DNA of 64,000 nucleotides from Megaustenia siamemsis (lineage: Eukaryota > Mollusca > Gastropoda > Stylommatophora > Ariophantidae): the NCBI GenBank assembly GCA_032433765.1, contig JAVIAB010000102.1, positions 12,043,914-12,107,913 on the forward strand, written 5' to 3'. This document shows positions 10,612-19,069 of the stretch, piece by piece. The number at the start of each line of letters is the position of its first letter. The first letter of the stretch is position 1. Made by a program: the position numbers and the translations under genes. The notes beneath the pieces are model-generated. The model had not been told where the DNA came from. It saw only the letters and a program-made list of their open reading frames with translations, and did not search any database.

Positions 10612-11055
10612 TTCTGAAGTTTGTCATAATTGGTTGTCATGATTGGTTTGTCCTAATTGGTTTGTCAAAACTGGTCTGTCATAACTGGTTTCTCATAACT
10701 GGTTTGTCATATCTGGTTTTTCATAATAATTGGTATGTCATAATTGGTTTGTCATAATTGGTTTGTTGTAACTGGTTTGTCATAATTGGTTTGCCACAAT
10801 AATGGCATGTCATAACTGATTGTCATAATTGGTTTGCCATAATAATGGTTTGTTGTAACTGGTTTGTCATAATTGGTTTGCCACAATAATTGGTTTGTTG
10901 TAACTGGTTTGTCATAATTGGTTTGCCATAATAATTGGTTTGTTGTAACTGGTTTGTCATAATTGGTTTGCCACAATAGTTGGTTTGTTGTAACTGGTTT
11001 GTCATAATTGGTTTGCCATAATAATTGGTTTGTTGTAACTGGTTCGTCATAATCG
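10612..11055 (+). repeat. 15-bp minisatellite (AACTGGTTTGTCATA-type)
   Basis: Tandem units of ATTGGTTTGTCATAA with GCCATAATA and GTTGTAACT variants. Larger units of about 58 bp combine variants in fixed order. The minus-strand ORF (NYDKPVTTNQLLWQT) is a product of the repeat and not a gene. Confidence 0.93.
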
Positions 11056-11392
11056 GATACGGCCTTGATGTGTGCTGCAGTCAGGAGCGCATGTCCACAA
11101 ACGCGAACTGCTCGTGTACATGTCGACCTTGACCATTCCATCTTTTGTTGTTGAATATGGTTTTTAATGTTTGTTGTGGGATACCATTTGCTGATAATCG
11201 TATGTCTAAGCTATTTAACTTATACATTGATGATATGTGTGTGTTTGTATGGAGATATCACTGTTTATCACACTCGCACGTTTGGGAACTAAGCCAATGG
11301 TGATCTTTGGTAGCAATTGCTAGATGAGCGGGCAGATTCTGTCCGGGGTTTTTCTGAAATATTCTTCTTCTTCTTTCTTCGCTTCTCTCCAT

Positions 11393-11815
11393 TATCAATC
11401 CTTAAACTCGTCATTATCGATCCCTAAACTCGTCATTATCAATCCTTAAACTCGTCTAAACTCGTCATTATCAATAATTAAACTCGTCATTATCAATCCT
11501 TAAACTCATCATTATCAATCATTAAACTCGTCATTATCAATCCTTAAACTCATCATTATCAATCCTTAAACTCACCATTATCAATCCATATACTCGTCAT
11601 TATCAATCCTTAAACTCGTCATTATCAATTCTTAAACTCATCATTATCAATCCTTAAACACGTCATTATCAATCCATAAACTCATCATTATCAATCCATA
11701 TACTCGTCATTATCAATCCTTAAACTCGTCATTATCAATTCTTAAACTCATTATCAATCCTTAAACACGTCATTATCAATCCTTAAACTCGTCATTACCA
11801 ATCCTTAAATTGACA
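11393..11815 (+). repeat. 22-bp minisatellite
   Basis: About 19 copies of TCATTATCAATCCTTAAACT followed by CG, with point variants. No relation to the neighbouring 15-bp array is evident. Confidence 0.93.
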
Positions 11816-11979
11816 TTGAATTGACGTCGATGTGATGTGGCATGCAATCTGCGATATCGATCTCTTCCGGCCCGATGCATCCTTCTTCGTCAGGCTATTG
11901 TTGTGTGCCATCACTTTTCGACCCCTACGCGCGTGGTCAAACAGAGTAGTTTGATTTCAGGGCACCCCTAAAAGGTGGA

Positions 11980-12252
11980 GGGAGCTGCGATAGCTCAGTG
12001 GTTAATGAACTGGACTTCTAAGGACATGAGGTCGGGTTCGATCCCCAACAACGGCTTCCGGGTTCACCCAGCTTTACATGGTACCGGATTTTGTTTCTGG
12101 GAAAGTAAAGCGTCACGGGCGTAATACCGACCACATTACCCCCAAAAATCATGTGCCGAAGGTCTGTAAAATTCATGGTCACTAACACCATATTCCCTAT
12201 ACGTCACTTGGTGGGACGGGGGGGGGGGGGGGGGGGGGGCTCTTTACTTACT
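11980..12252 (+). mobile_element. SINE-1, near full length
   Basis: Starts GGAGCTGCGATAGCTCAGTG (A box) with GGTTCGATCCCC (B box) about 45 bp later, then the common body CCCAGCTTTACATGGTACC and GGGAAAGTAAAGCG, ending GCTCTTTACTTA. A 20-base G run at 12220-12239 interrupts the 3' part. Imperfect target-site duplications AAAGGTGGAG and AAAGATGGAG flank it. Confidence 0.88.
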
Positions 12253-12551
12253 GAAAGATGGAGTAAGGTCTAGTTCAGATCTGTTGTTCGCCGATCATGA
12301 CGCATGCTGTTCGTATCTGATTCGCTGATCGCCTTCAGCACAGATGCTGGTAGACATCAATCATGGGAGATTCTGCAACTCTTGGAAGGGTTGATGGGTC
12401 CGTGTTTACAATAAATATGACACACATGTATCTATCTATTTTGTTCTTTTTCGTATCGTATCTTCTATGTTTGACTTCATATCGTTTTCAAATGTTGTGC
12501 AACGTTTTATATACAATCAACATAAAATGGTGTTGAGCAGCTAGACTAACA

Positions 12552-12930
12552 AAAATTTCCGGTCAATATGGCGGATAGGCAGCGGGAACCGGAGGCTGTG
12601 TCTGAAAAGTATTCCTTTTTGCAGTTTCCTAGTTAAACTACTGAGTTACGTGCTCTTTGCACACCGTGATCTGTGCGTTTCATTCGTTTTGATCTGTGTT
12701 TCGATATTCCGATTACTTACGATGAATGATGATATTCTATGACGGGGAAAAGATGGCTGCGTTCACTTTCTGTGCAGTTTCACCTTATGTCTTTTGGCGT
12801 GTTACGATGGGGACTTTAGCTACATTTCTTTGTTTTGGAGATGAGATATCAATTCGGATGATTCCACTGGCACGGGCGGTTGAGCAATTATGGATTTTAA
12901 TTCCTTAGCAGTGATACCGTTGCCAACCAT
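12552..12930 (+). mobile_element. Element X, complete copy
   Basis: About 380 bp starting CTTCCGGT-like at 12557 (TTTCCGGTCAATATGGCGGA) and ending GATTTTAATTCC..AGTGATACCG. Related copies: 17521-18310 (split), 40930-41127 (minus, 5'-truncated) and 53093-53505. It has no coding capacity and no clear tRNA-type boxes, so it behaves as a short non-autonomous retroposon. Confidence 0.8.
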
Positions 12931-12934
12931 AACT

Positions 12935-12995
12935 AACAAAAAATAAGACAAACTACATTTCGGCAAAAGCCTTCATCAGATAACTTTTTTTTATT
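12935..12995 (-). repeat. CTGATGAAGGC..GCCGAAA hairpin motif
   Basis: Minus strand reads ATCTGATGAAGGCTTTTGCC followed by GAAATG. It resembles the motif in the foldback element at 44.3-44.7 kb. The GGC/TTTT/GCC part forms a small hairpin. Confidence 0.55.
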
Positions 12996-13149
12996 TTATA
13001 GTTGTTCCCCTTTTTGAGACGACGGATCTTCTGCCAGATTATCGTTCTTCAATTAATGGAGAATTTACCTAGGATGCCGTGCAAACATCATTGTATCTTG
13101 GCTTTAGTCACAGCCATAAATAGTTTTAATAAGGCTTGCGCGCTGAGAG

Positions 13150-13400
13150 GGAAATGTGGAATCACCCAAGTTTTGTGAAGTCCTCGCTATACTAGTTTGC
13201 TGTCTATATTTTATCCAAACCGCCCCTGCTCACAAGGCTGAAAACGTCACATTCTTGGGGTGGTTCCTTTCAGCCCGCGGGTCTTATTAATTATATAGAT
13301 GGTTGTGGTTTTAGTCTACCCATGGCCTACTTTAAAGTATTAAGTCTACCCACAGACGGCTTATAGTTTTACTATAGATGGCAATGGTTTACCCCACAGC
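13150..13400 (+). mobile_element. MITE-like palindromic repeat, diverged copy
   Basis: Shares CCGCCCCTGCT, GGCTGAAAACGTCACA and the GGGGTGGT..CAGCC blocks with the elements at 15180-15520, and ends with GGTTTTAGTCTACCC-like terminal sequence. No coding capacity. Confidence 0.55.
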
Positions 13401-13407
13401 CACATAT

Positions 13408-13440
13408 ACAGGGTGTCCCAAAGTCTGGGACATATAGGCA
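13408..13440 (+). repeat. Possible transposon terminal sequence
   Basis: ACAGGGTGTCCCAAAGTCTG followed by GGACATATAGG looks like the terminus of a Tc1/mariner-superfamily or related MITE element. No opposing copy was found nearby, so it is a single candidate end. Confidence 0.35.
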
Positions 13441-13498
13441 AAAAAAAAACAAACAAAAAAAAAAACATATTTTCAAGAAATGAAATCTGTTTGATTCG

Positions 13499-13527
13499 AT
13501 GATGATGATGATGATGATGATGATGCG
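13499..13527 (+). repeat. (GAT)n microsatellite
   Basis: Nine GAT units. It lies directly before R1 copy 2 and could be the tail of a lost LINE insertion, since several LINEs in this window end in GATGAT. Confidence 0.9.
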
Positions 13528-13700
13528 TTCGTCCGATGATTTGAGGTATTCTAACGGATACGAACCGTAGACTTCCTCCTCGTCATCCGCCCTTAAAAGG
13601 ACGTTAAGTGGACGTAGTTACGTTGTGTTGCAGTTTGCAGTGTAACACTGTGATATCTGCGCCTTTCGGCCCAACACATCCGATTTCAGCCGACGCTTTT
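13527..13700 (+). repeat. Dispersed repeat R1, copy 2
   Basis: Matches 783-928, including CATCCGCCCTTAAAAGGACG and TGCGCCTTTCGGCCC. The following bases to 13870 (TCGCTTGGCCAGACTAGACA region) may belong to the same element. A 22-base G run follows at 13876-13898. Confidence 0.6.
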
Positions 13701-13899
13701 TTGTGTACCGGGTTCGTCTTCCCACTTCGATCCTGCTCGCTTGGCCAGACTAGACAGGTTAGTCTGTTTCTAGAGGCACCACGAAGAGGTGTAGCAGGGT
13801 CTGGATGGTTCTGGTTCACCGATCCTGGCGCAAGCCATCAGTTATGAGTCACTGACGACTTCCAGCTCTGGTGCTGGGGGGGGGGGGGGGGGGGGGGGC

Positions 13900-14280
13900 G
13901 CGCCTTCGCCTCCTGTTTGATTCAATTGGAATATTAAATAACGACTTCCTATATCCTTCGTTCGCCGTATCCATTTGCTTGAGTGCGCTTCATCCTGATT
14001 GTTGTAGTGCGCCTTTGGCTGGTCACCTCCGTCATCAGCACTTAAACTCGCTAGAGCAAACTGTGGTCTTGCTCTGGTGTAGGAAGGCCTGGCCAGTCTT
14101 GGTTTTCAGTCCCTGGCGACTGTTAAGCCTCATCCACACAACAAGGAGCTGGACTTAATGGGGTAATGACGACTTCAATACGGTTTCTATCAGTTGCAAT
14201 GCAGAGGTTGATGCGCTTGGCAAAATTCACGTGAACTGGATGTCATAAATCCACATTGCCGTCAATTTTAGCCCATTCAC
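13900..14280. other. Unassigned sequence
   Basis: No exon or repeat family recognised; a plus-strand ORF over the G run has no recognisable family. Confidence 0.4.
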
Positions 14281-14284
14281 TATT

Positions 14285-14945
14285 GATTCATAATCATCAT
14301 CGAGTGCCTTCTCCGCAACGAAGGTTGGCTACCATGGATCGCCATTCTACTCTGTTTCTTGCTTTGGTGGTGCAGGCTGACATAGATTGACTTGTCCATC
14401 TTTGCTGTTACTCGTCCATGTTAGTCTTGGTCTGCCTCTGCCTCTTTTACCTTGTATTTTCCCTTCCAACATTACTTTTAGTAGGCTGTTGTGTCTTTTA
14501 ACATGCCCCAAAAAATAAATTTGCCTTGTCTTAATTGTATTTAGTAGTTCTCTTTTTATTTTCAGCTGTTTTAAAACTTCATCGTTTGTTATCTTTTATT
14601 TCCATCCAATTCTACCTATTCTTCTATAAATCCACATTTCAAAGGCTTCAATTTTCTGTTCTGTTTTCTGGTATAATGTCCATGTTTCTGCACCATACAG
14701 GAATATTAAGAATATGTAACATTTTGCCATTCTTAGTTTCAGCCCTGCTGATATTTGTTTTGTTGTTTAGAGGCTTTGTGAACCCGGAGTATATTTTTCA
14801 TGGCATTAAAATTACTTTTTGCCATACCTATTCTTTTGTTTATTTCAATTTTACATTTTCCATCATTGATTATAGTATGTCCCAGGTAGTTGTAGCTCTG
14901 GACTGTCTCCAGATGTATTCCCTCACTATTGGTTAATACACCTGA
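14285..14945 (-). mobile_element. LINE-D 3' part
   Basis: Minus strand encodes EYIHLETVQSYNYLGH-like start, then AFEMWIYRRIGRIGWK, NTIKTRQIYFLGHVKRHN and GKIQGKRGRGRPRLTW, ending SEWRSMVANLRCGEGTR-like and CGATGATGATTATG as tail. Frameshifts are present. Confidence 0.85.
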
Positions 14946-15169
14946 ATGGTATATTCAAGTGTAGCCACCTACATTTTCAATTTAGGGCATTAGCTGATCT
15001 CTCAACCATTAACCATAAAACCATAAAAACAATTTTAAAAATTAGTTAATGAGACTTCCTATATATCCAGACTATAGGGACACTACATTTCCCTGTGGGC
15101 AGAAAATAAAATCGGGAAAACCCTCCAACTAGCGTGATCGGAAAAACCCTCCAACTAGCGTGACGTTTT

Positions 15170-15520
15170 CATTTATGGGAACTATAGACGGCTGACGTCA
15201 CTCTACCCACAACCACCCTTGACCGCAAAGCTGAAAACATCATTTGGGGTGTTTTCCTATTCTATTTTCTGTCAGTGGGCCATCTATATATAGTTGGCTG
15301 TGGTCTACTCGGCACCACCGATATCTCTGAACCTACCCGCTGAGGGTTTTTTTTCCGAAAATACCCCAATGCTTGTGACGTCTTTAGCAGTGCGCGCTAT
15401 AGACGGCTGACGTCATTTTACCTACAACCGCCCCTGCTGTCAATGCTGAAAACGTCACAACTTTTGGGCGGTCCCCCTCTCAGCGGGCAGGCTCAGTGAT
15501 ATCGGTGGTGATGGTCTACT
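15170..15520 (+). mobile_element. Palindromic MITE-like elements in tandem
   Basis: Two related units adjoin at about 15311. The second (15311-15520) has terminal inverted repeats: ACCACCGATATCTCTGAACC near 15316 pairs with the sequence ending GATATCGGTGGT near 15512, and CCCAATGCTTGTGACGTC pairs with the AACGTCACAACTTTTGGG region, giving arms of about 60 bp. The ACTATAGACGGCTGACGTCA block occurs in both units. No coding capacity. Confidence 0.7.
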
Positions 15521-15644
15521 CTTCTGTAAGTTCCCAACAAAATATATGTTGAATGATGCCGTTGTCATAGTTACATTCTAGTTGTTATATTATTATTGTC
15601 GTTGTTGTTATTATTTTGTATAATATTTATTATTATATTTTATT

Positions 15645-15815
15645 TATTCTTCTTCTACCTTTCAGCTCCCTGTGGAGCATAGGTCTTCAACAAACACTTT
15701 CCAAGTCGTTTGTTTCTTGCCATTCTTTTATGTTCATTCCATGTCTTCCCCATCATCTTCATCTCTGCTTCTACCAGTCTTCTCCAAGAATTCTTTGGTC
15801 TTCCAAATCCTTTGG
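15645..15815 (-). mobile_element. LINE-A 3' end
   Basis: Minus strand gives FGRPKNSWRRLVEAEMKMMG and WKVFVEDLCSTGS. It ends with CAGCTCCCTGTGGAGCATAG in antisense, the unit amplified at 6390-6765. Confidence 0.85.
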
Positions 15816-15944
15816 GGTTAAAACAGTTGTTATTTCTTATAGTAAAGGTAGGGAAAGGGGGTTGCGGTAGTCAGACCAGAGGACAATGCGCCGTCTCTTG
15901 AGTTGACTCACGCCTCTTTTATTGACCACTATCTCAACAGTTGG

Positions 15945-16284
15945 CTCAGGCCAAAATAACATTTGTGAAAATGAAAAATATCTTATGCAACAAATCTGTG
16001 TCAATCAAAATGAGAAAGAGAGTTCATCTGTGCTATATAGAACCAATTCTGACCTATGGAAGCGAATCATGGACAGTAGACAAACAAATGAAAAGACGAC
16101 TGGAGGCCACAGAGATGGGATTTCTCAGAAGAATGTTGAAAGTTCCCTGGACAGCTAAAAAGACCAATGAGGAAATTCTCAAAGAGGCCAACACCAAAGG
16201 GAGCTCCTAAAAAAACATCAGAAAGAAATATTTTCAACATTTTTCAGGGACATCATGAGAAGAGGAAAGTTGGAATACTTGGTT
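15945..16284 (+). mobile_element. LINE-C fragment, left of a LINE-G insertion
   Basis: Encodes KMKNILCNKSVSIKMRKR, HLCYIEPILTYGSESWT, EMGFLRRMLKVPWTAKKTNE. It continues after the LINE-G insertion at 17090. The sequence ATACTTGGTT at 16275-16284 is repeated at 17090-17099 as target-site duplication. Confidence 0.92.
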
Positions 16285-17089
16285 CTTCTTCTTCTTCTTC
16301 TTTTCTCTTTCACTGATACCTAAAAGGAGTCGTGGTTTATATCATTTGTCGTTCTTGTGCTGCTTGAATTGTCTGAATTAGTGATTTTCCTTTGTTGTTA
16401 CATGTCTCTGTCACTGCATCTATCCATCTTCTTCTGGGTCTTCCTCGTGGTCTTTTTCCATGCATTCTTGAGAAGAAGGCCTTTGATGGTGATTGGTAAG
16501 GATTCATTCTGACCAGGTGGCCAAACCATTTAAATTGTTGTTGTTCTATATAATCTTGGCAGGGTTTTGTTCCTACCATTTTTCTTATGGTTTCATGTGG
16601 TATTCTATCTCTTCTTGTGTTGTTTGTTACTTTTCTCAAGCAACACATCTCACATGTATTGATCTTTCTTAAATGTGATTTAGAAAGGGTCCATGTTTGA
16701 CTTTCATAGCACAAAGTTGGTATGAAGATGCTATTTATCATTTGTTGTTTAGCTGGCATAGAAATGTTTGGATGTCTTAGCAATGGTGTAAGCTGATATG
16801 TGACAGCATTTGCTTTTTGTATTCTCATGTCAATTTCTCTGTCTAGTTTTCCATCTTCTGTGAACATTGTGCCTAAATACTTGAATTCCTCTACTTGTTT
16901 TATTTCTTTATCTTTGATCTTGATGTTTAATGGTGTCTTAATTTGCTTATTCTTATGGCCTCTGTTTTTGCTGTGTTAATTTTCATACTGTAGTTTGTGC
17001 AGCTTTTATCTAGATATGTTAAATGCTGTTGTAGCAGGTTTTCATCCTCATATATTAGGCATTGGTCATCTGTGAAGAGTAGCTCATTG
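16285..17089 (-). mobile_element. LINE-G, 5'-truncated, inserted in LINE-C
   Basis: An 805-bp insertion in opposite orientation. Minus strand codes from a reverse-transcriptase box (LLFTDDQCLIYEDE) through MKINTAKTEAI, a frameshifted stretch, then KLDREIDMRIQKANAV, SIFIPTLCYESQTWTLSKS, ETIRKMVGTKPCQDYI, FKWFGHLVRMNPYQS and GKRPRGRPRRRWIDAV. The tail is an antisense CTT run (GAA on the coding strand). The second copy of the family is at 40314-40708. Confidence 0.92.
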
Positions 17090-17186
17090 ATACTTGGTTA
17101 CAACTGGCAAAATAAAAGGAAGGAGAGATTGTGGACGACAAAGAGAGAAAATACTAGATAGCTTGGTGTCATGGCATGGAAAACAG
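17090..17186 (+). mobile_element. LINE-C fragment, right of the LINE-G insertion
   Basis: Resumes with TTGGTTACAACTGGCAAAAT and reads LVTTGKIKGRRDCGRQRE, then DSLVSWHGKQS, and stops abruptly at GGAAAACAGTC where a minisatellite takes over. The normal 3' terminus is missing. Confidence 0.9.
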
Positions 17187-17395
17187 TCTCTTCAGTTGAC
17201 TCCTGTCTCTTCAGTTAACCCTGTCTCTTCAGTTGACTCATGTCTCTTCAGTTGACTCATGTCTCTTCAATTGACTCCTGTCTCTTCAGTTGATTTCTGT
17301 CTCTTCAGTTAACCCCTGTCTCTTCAGTTGACTCCTGTCTTTTCAGTTGACTCCTGTCTCTTCAATTGTCTCCTGCCTTTTCACTTTACTCTGAT
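17184..17395 (+). repeat. 19-bp minisatellite (CTGTCTCTTCAGTTGACTC)
   Basis: About eleven copies. A similar CGTCTCTTGAGTTGACTC occurs once before the LINE-C copy at 15893-15911, so the array, or a piece of it, probably pre-dates the LINE insertion. Confidence 0.92.
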
Positions 17396-17520
17396 TGTTA
17401 TAATTACCATTGACAGAGACTCTAAATCAGACTCAAACTTTGCAACTAAATATTACTTCTAATATCTTTAGATTAATACTCTTAACTTATAATTCAGACA
17501 TAATAAGATTACTTTTTTGG

Positions 17521-17713
17521 ACTTCCGGTCAATATGGCAGATAGGTGACAGGAACAGTTGAGACTCTGTTTGAAAAGTGCTCCTTGTTGTAGTTTCCTCA
17601 TATTCCAAGTCCGGCTTACTGCTAGAGATGCTGAGTTAGTGCTCTGTGCACATCGTGAGCTGTGTTGTACATCTGGATTGTGTTTCAATATTCCAATTGC
17701 TTATGATGAATGA
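17521..17713 (+). mobile_element. Element X, left half (split by LINE-D)
   Basis: ACTTCCGGTCAATATGGCAG through TTCCAATTGCTTATGATGAA aligns with 12557-12735 and 53093-53285. The element continues at 18091 after a LINE-D insertion flanked by GATGAATGA at 17705-17713 and 18082-18090. Confidence 0.88.
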
Positions 17714-18081
17714 AAATTGAAGCCTTTGAAATGTGGATCTATAGAAGACTAGGTAGAATTGGATGGAAAGTAAAGAAAACAAATGATGAAGTTTTAGAAC
17801 AACTAAAAATGAAAAGAGAACTACTAAACACAATTAAAACAAAACAATGAAATTTTTGGGGCATGTTAAAAGACACAACAGCCTAATAAAAGTAGTATTG
17901 GAAGGGAAAATACAAGGTAAAAGAGGCAGAGGCAGACCAAGACTAACATGGATGAGTAACATCAAAAGATGGACAATTCAACCTATGGCAGTCTGCACCA
18001 TCAAAGCAAGAGACAGAGTGGAATGGCGCTCCATGGTAGCCAACCTTCGATGTGGAGACGGCACTCGATGATGATGATGAT
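17714..18081 (+). mobile_element. LINE-D, 5'-truncated, inserted in element X
   Basis: Plus strand encodes KIEAFEMWIYRRLGRIGWK, DEVLEQLKMKRELLNT, FLGHVKRHNSLIKVVLEGK, GKRGRGRPRLTWMSN and ERVEWRSMVANLRCGDGTR (one frameshift near 17846). The tail is CGATGATGATGATGAT. The 9-bp target GATGAATGA resembles the tail. Confidence 0.93.
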
Positions 18082-18090
18082 GATGAATGA

Positions 18091-18310
18091 GATGGACAGT
18101 TCAGCTGCATTCACTTTTGGTCCCTCTTGGCCATATGTGTTTTGACATGTGCTGAAGCTGCTATGATGTGGACTGCAGCTGCCTTTCTTTGTTTGGATTT
18201 TTCAATGAAATGATATGTTAATTTTGATGATTCCATTGGCACAGACTGTTGAACAATTATGGATTTTAATTCGTTTGTAGTCAAACCGAGGCTTTCAACT
18301 AACTCTTAGA
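18091..18310 (+). mobile_element. Element X, right half
   Basis: Continues with CAGCTGCATTCACTTT, GATGATTCCATTGGCACAGA and TGGATTTTAATTCGTTTG, as in the uninterrupted copies. Sequence 18311-18384 repeats an AACTCATATTTTAGATATC block also found at 18690-18740. Confidence 0.85.
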
Positions 18311-18384
18311 TTTTTATTTGATAAATTCACATTTTAACTCATATATCTTTAAATATCATTTACTCATATTTTAGATATCTTTAG

Positions 18385-18670
18385 AATGTAGTAATGAAAA
18401 CATTCTCAAAGAAGCTAAAGCAAAAAGAGAGCTAATTTCTAATATTAGGAAGAAACAATCATCATTTTTTGGTCATGTAATGAGAAAAGAACAGCTGGAA
18501 TATATTGTAACAACTGGGAAAATTGAGGGGCAAAGAGACAAGATACCAGACAGCTTAAGAGAGTGGCTTGGCAGAAAGTCAACAACAGAAATGATAAATA
18601 ACTGTCGAGATGGAAAGTTGTGGAGAGACATGATCACCTACGCCAGCAGGCCCGGTACTTGATGATGATG
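18385..18670 (+). mobile_element. LINE-B 3' end
   Basis: Encodes NENILKEAKAKRELISNIRK, SFFGHVMRKEQLEYIVTTG, DSLREWLGRKSTTEMI and LWRDMITYASRPGT, then TGATGATGAT. TTAGAAT occurs on both sides as a possible short target-site duplication. It ends 150 bp upstream of SLC6 exon 1. Confidence 0.9.
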
Positions 18671-18822
18671 ATTAGAATATTACCTTATAAACTCATATTT
18701 TAGATATCTTTAGATTATTACCTTATAAGCTCATATTTCCACATCTCTAGAAGATTATTTTTTGAAATAAGATTGTATCTTCAAACTCTGTGAGGTCTTG
18801 CTTCTGGAATCTTCCACAGAAA

Positions 18823-19012
18823 ATGCCCAGCCGTCGCTTGAGCAGTGAAAGCTCATCCACATCCTCAAACCTGGAAAAGCTGAAGCCTGGAGACCCAAAC
18901 GCCCGCGACGGATGGGGCGGAAAGCTGGACTTTATCCTGACCTGCATCGGGTACGCTGTGGGCTTGGGAAATATATGGAGATTTCCTTATCTGTGCTACA
19001 AGAGCGGAGGAG
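18823..19012 (+). CDS. SLC6 transporter, first coding exon (residues 1-64)
   Basis: First visible coding exon of a Na+/Cl- dependent plasma-membrane transporter with the LeuT fold. The start is the ATG at 18823 ([12 protein letters not shown]), after a Ser-rich cytoplasmic tail with no signal peptide, as is usual for SLC6. RDGW (residues 28-31) is the conserved N-terminal gate motif, followed by TM1 with [14 protein letters not shown] (43-56), which supplies unwound-helix residues for Na+ and substrate. Gly43 sits where monoamine carriers have Asp. The exon ends in phase 1 at G|GTCAGT, splitting Gly64. A possible splice acceptor (TTCCACAG, ending 18819) just before the ATG suggests a separate 5' UTR exon upstream. 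Intron 1 is 30.6 kb. Confidence 0.95.
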
Positions 19013-19069
19013 GTCAGTCCACTGAGTTTGCTGTATTGTGCTAGTGTTTAGTGTTGTGGTTTACTATTG

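Noticed and set aside
11980..12060. Possible tRNA gene (A and B boxes present)
   Set aside because: No complete cloverleaf or acceptor-stem pairing, and it is joined to a conserved SINE body found at other loci; the same applies to 4858, 26820, 39012 and 42771.
18790..18822. Earlier GTG start for SLC6 exon 1
   Set aside because: The ATG at 18823 is the first methionine in frame after a likely acceptor; GTG initiation is not expected in an animal gene.
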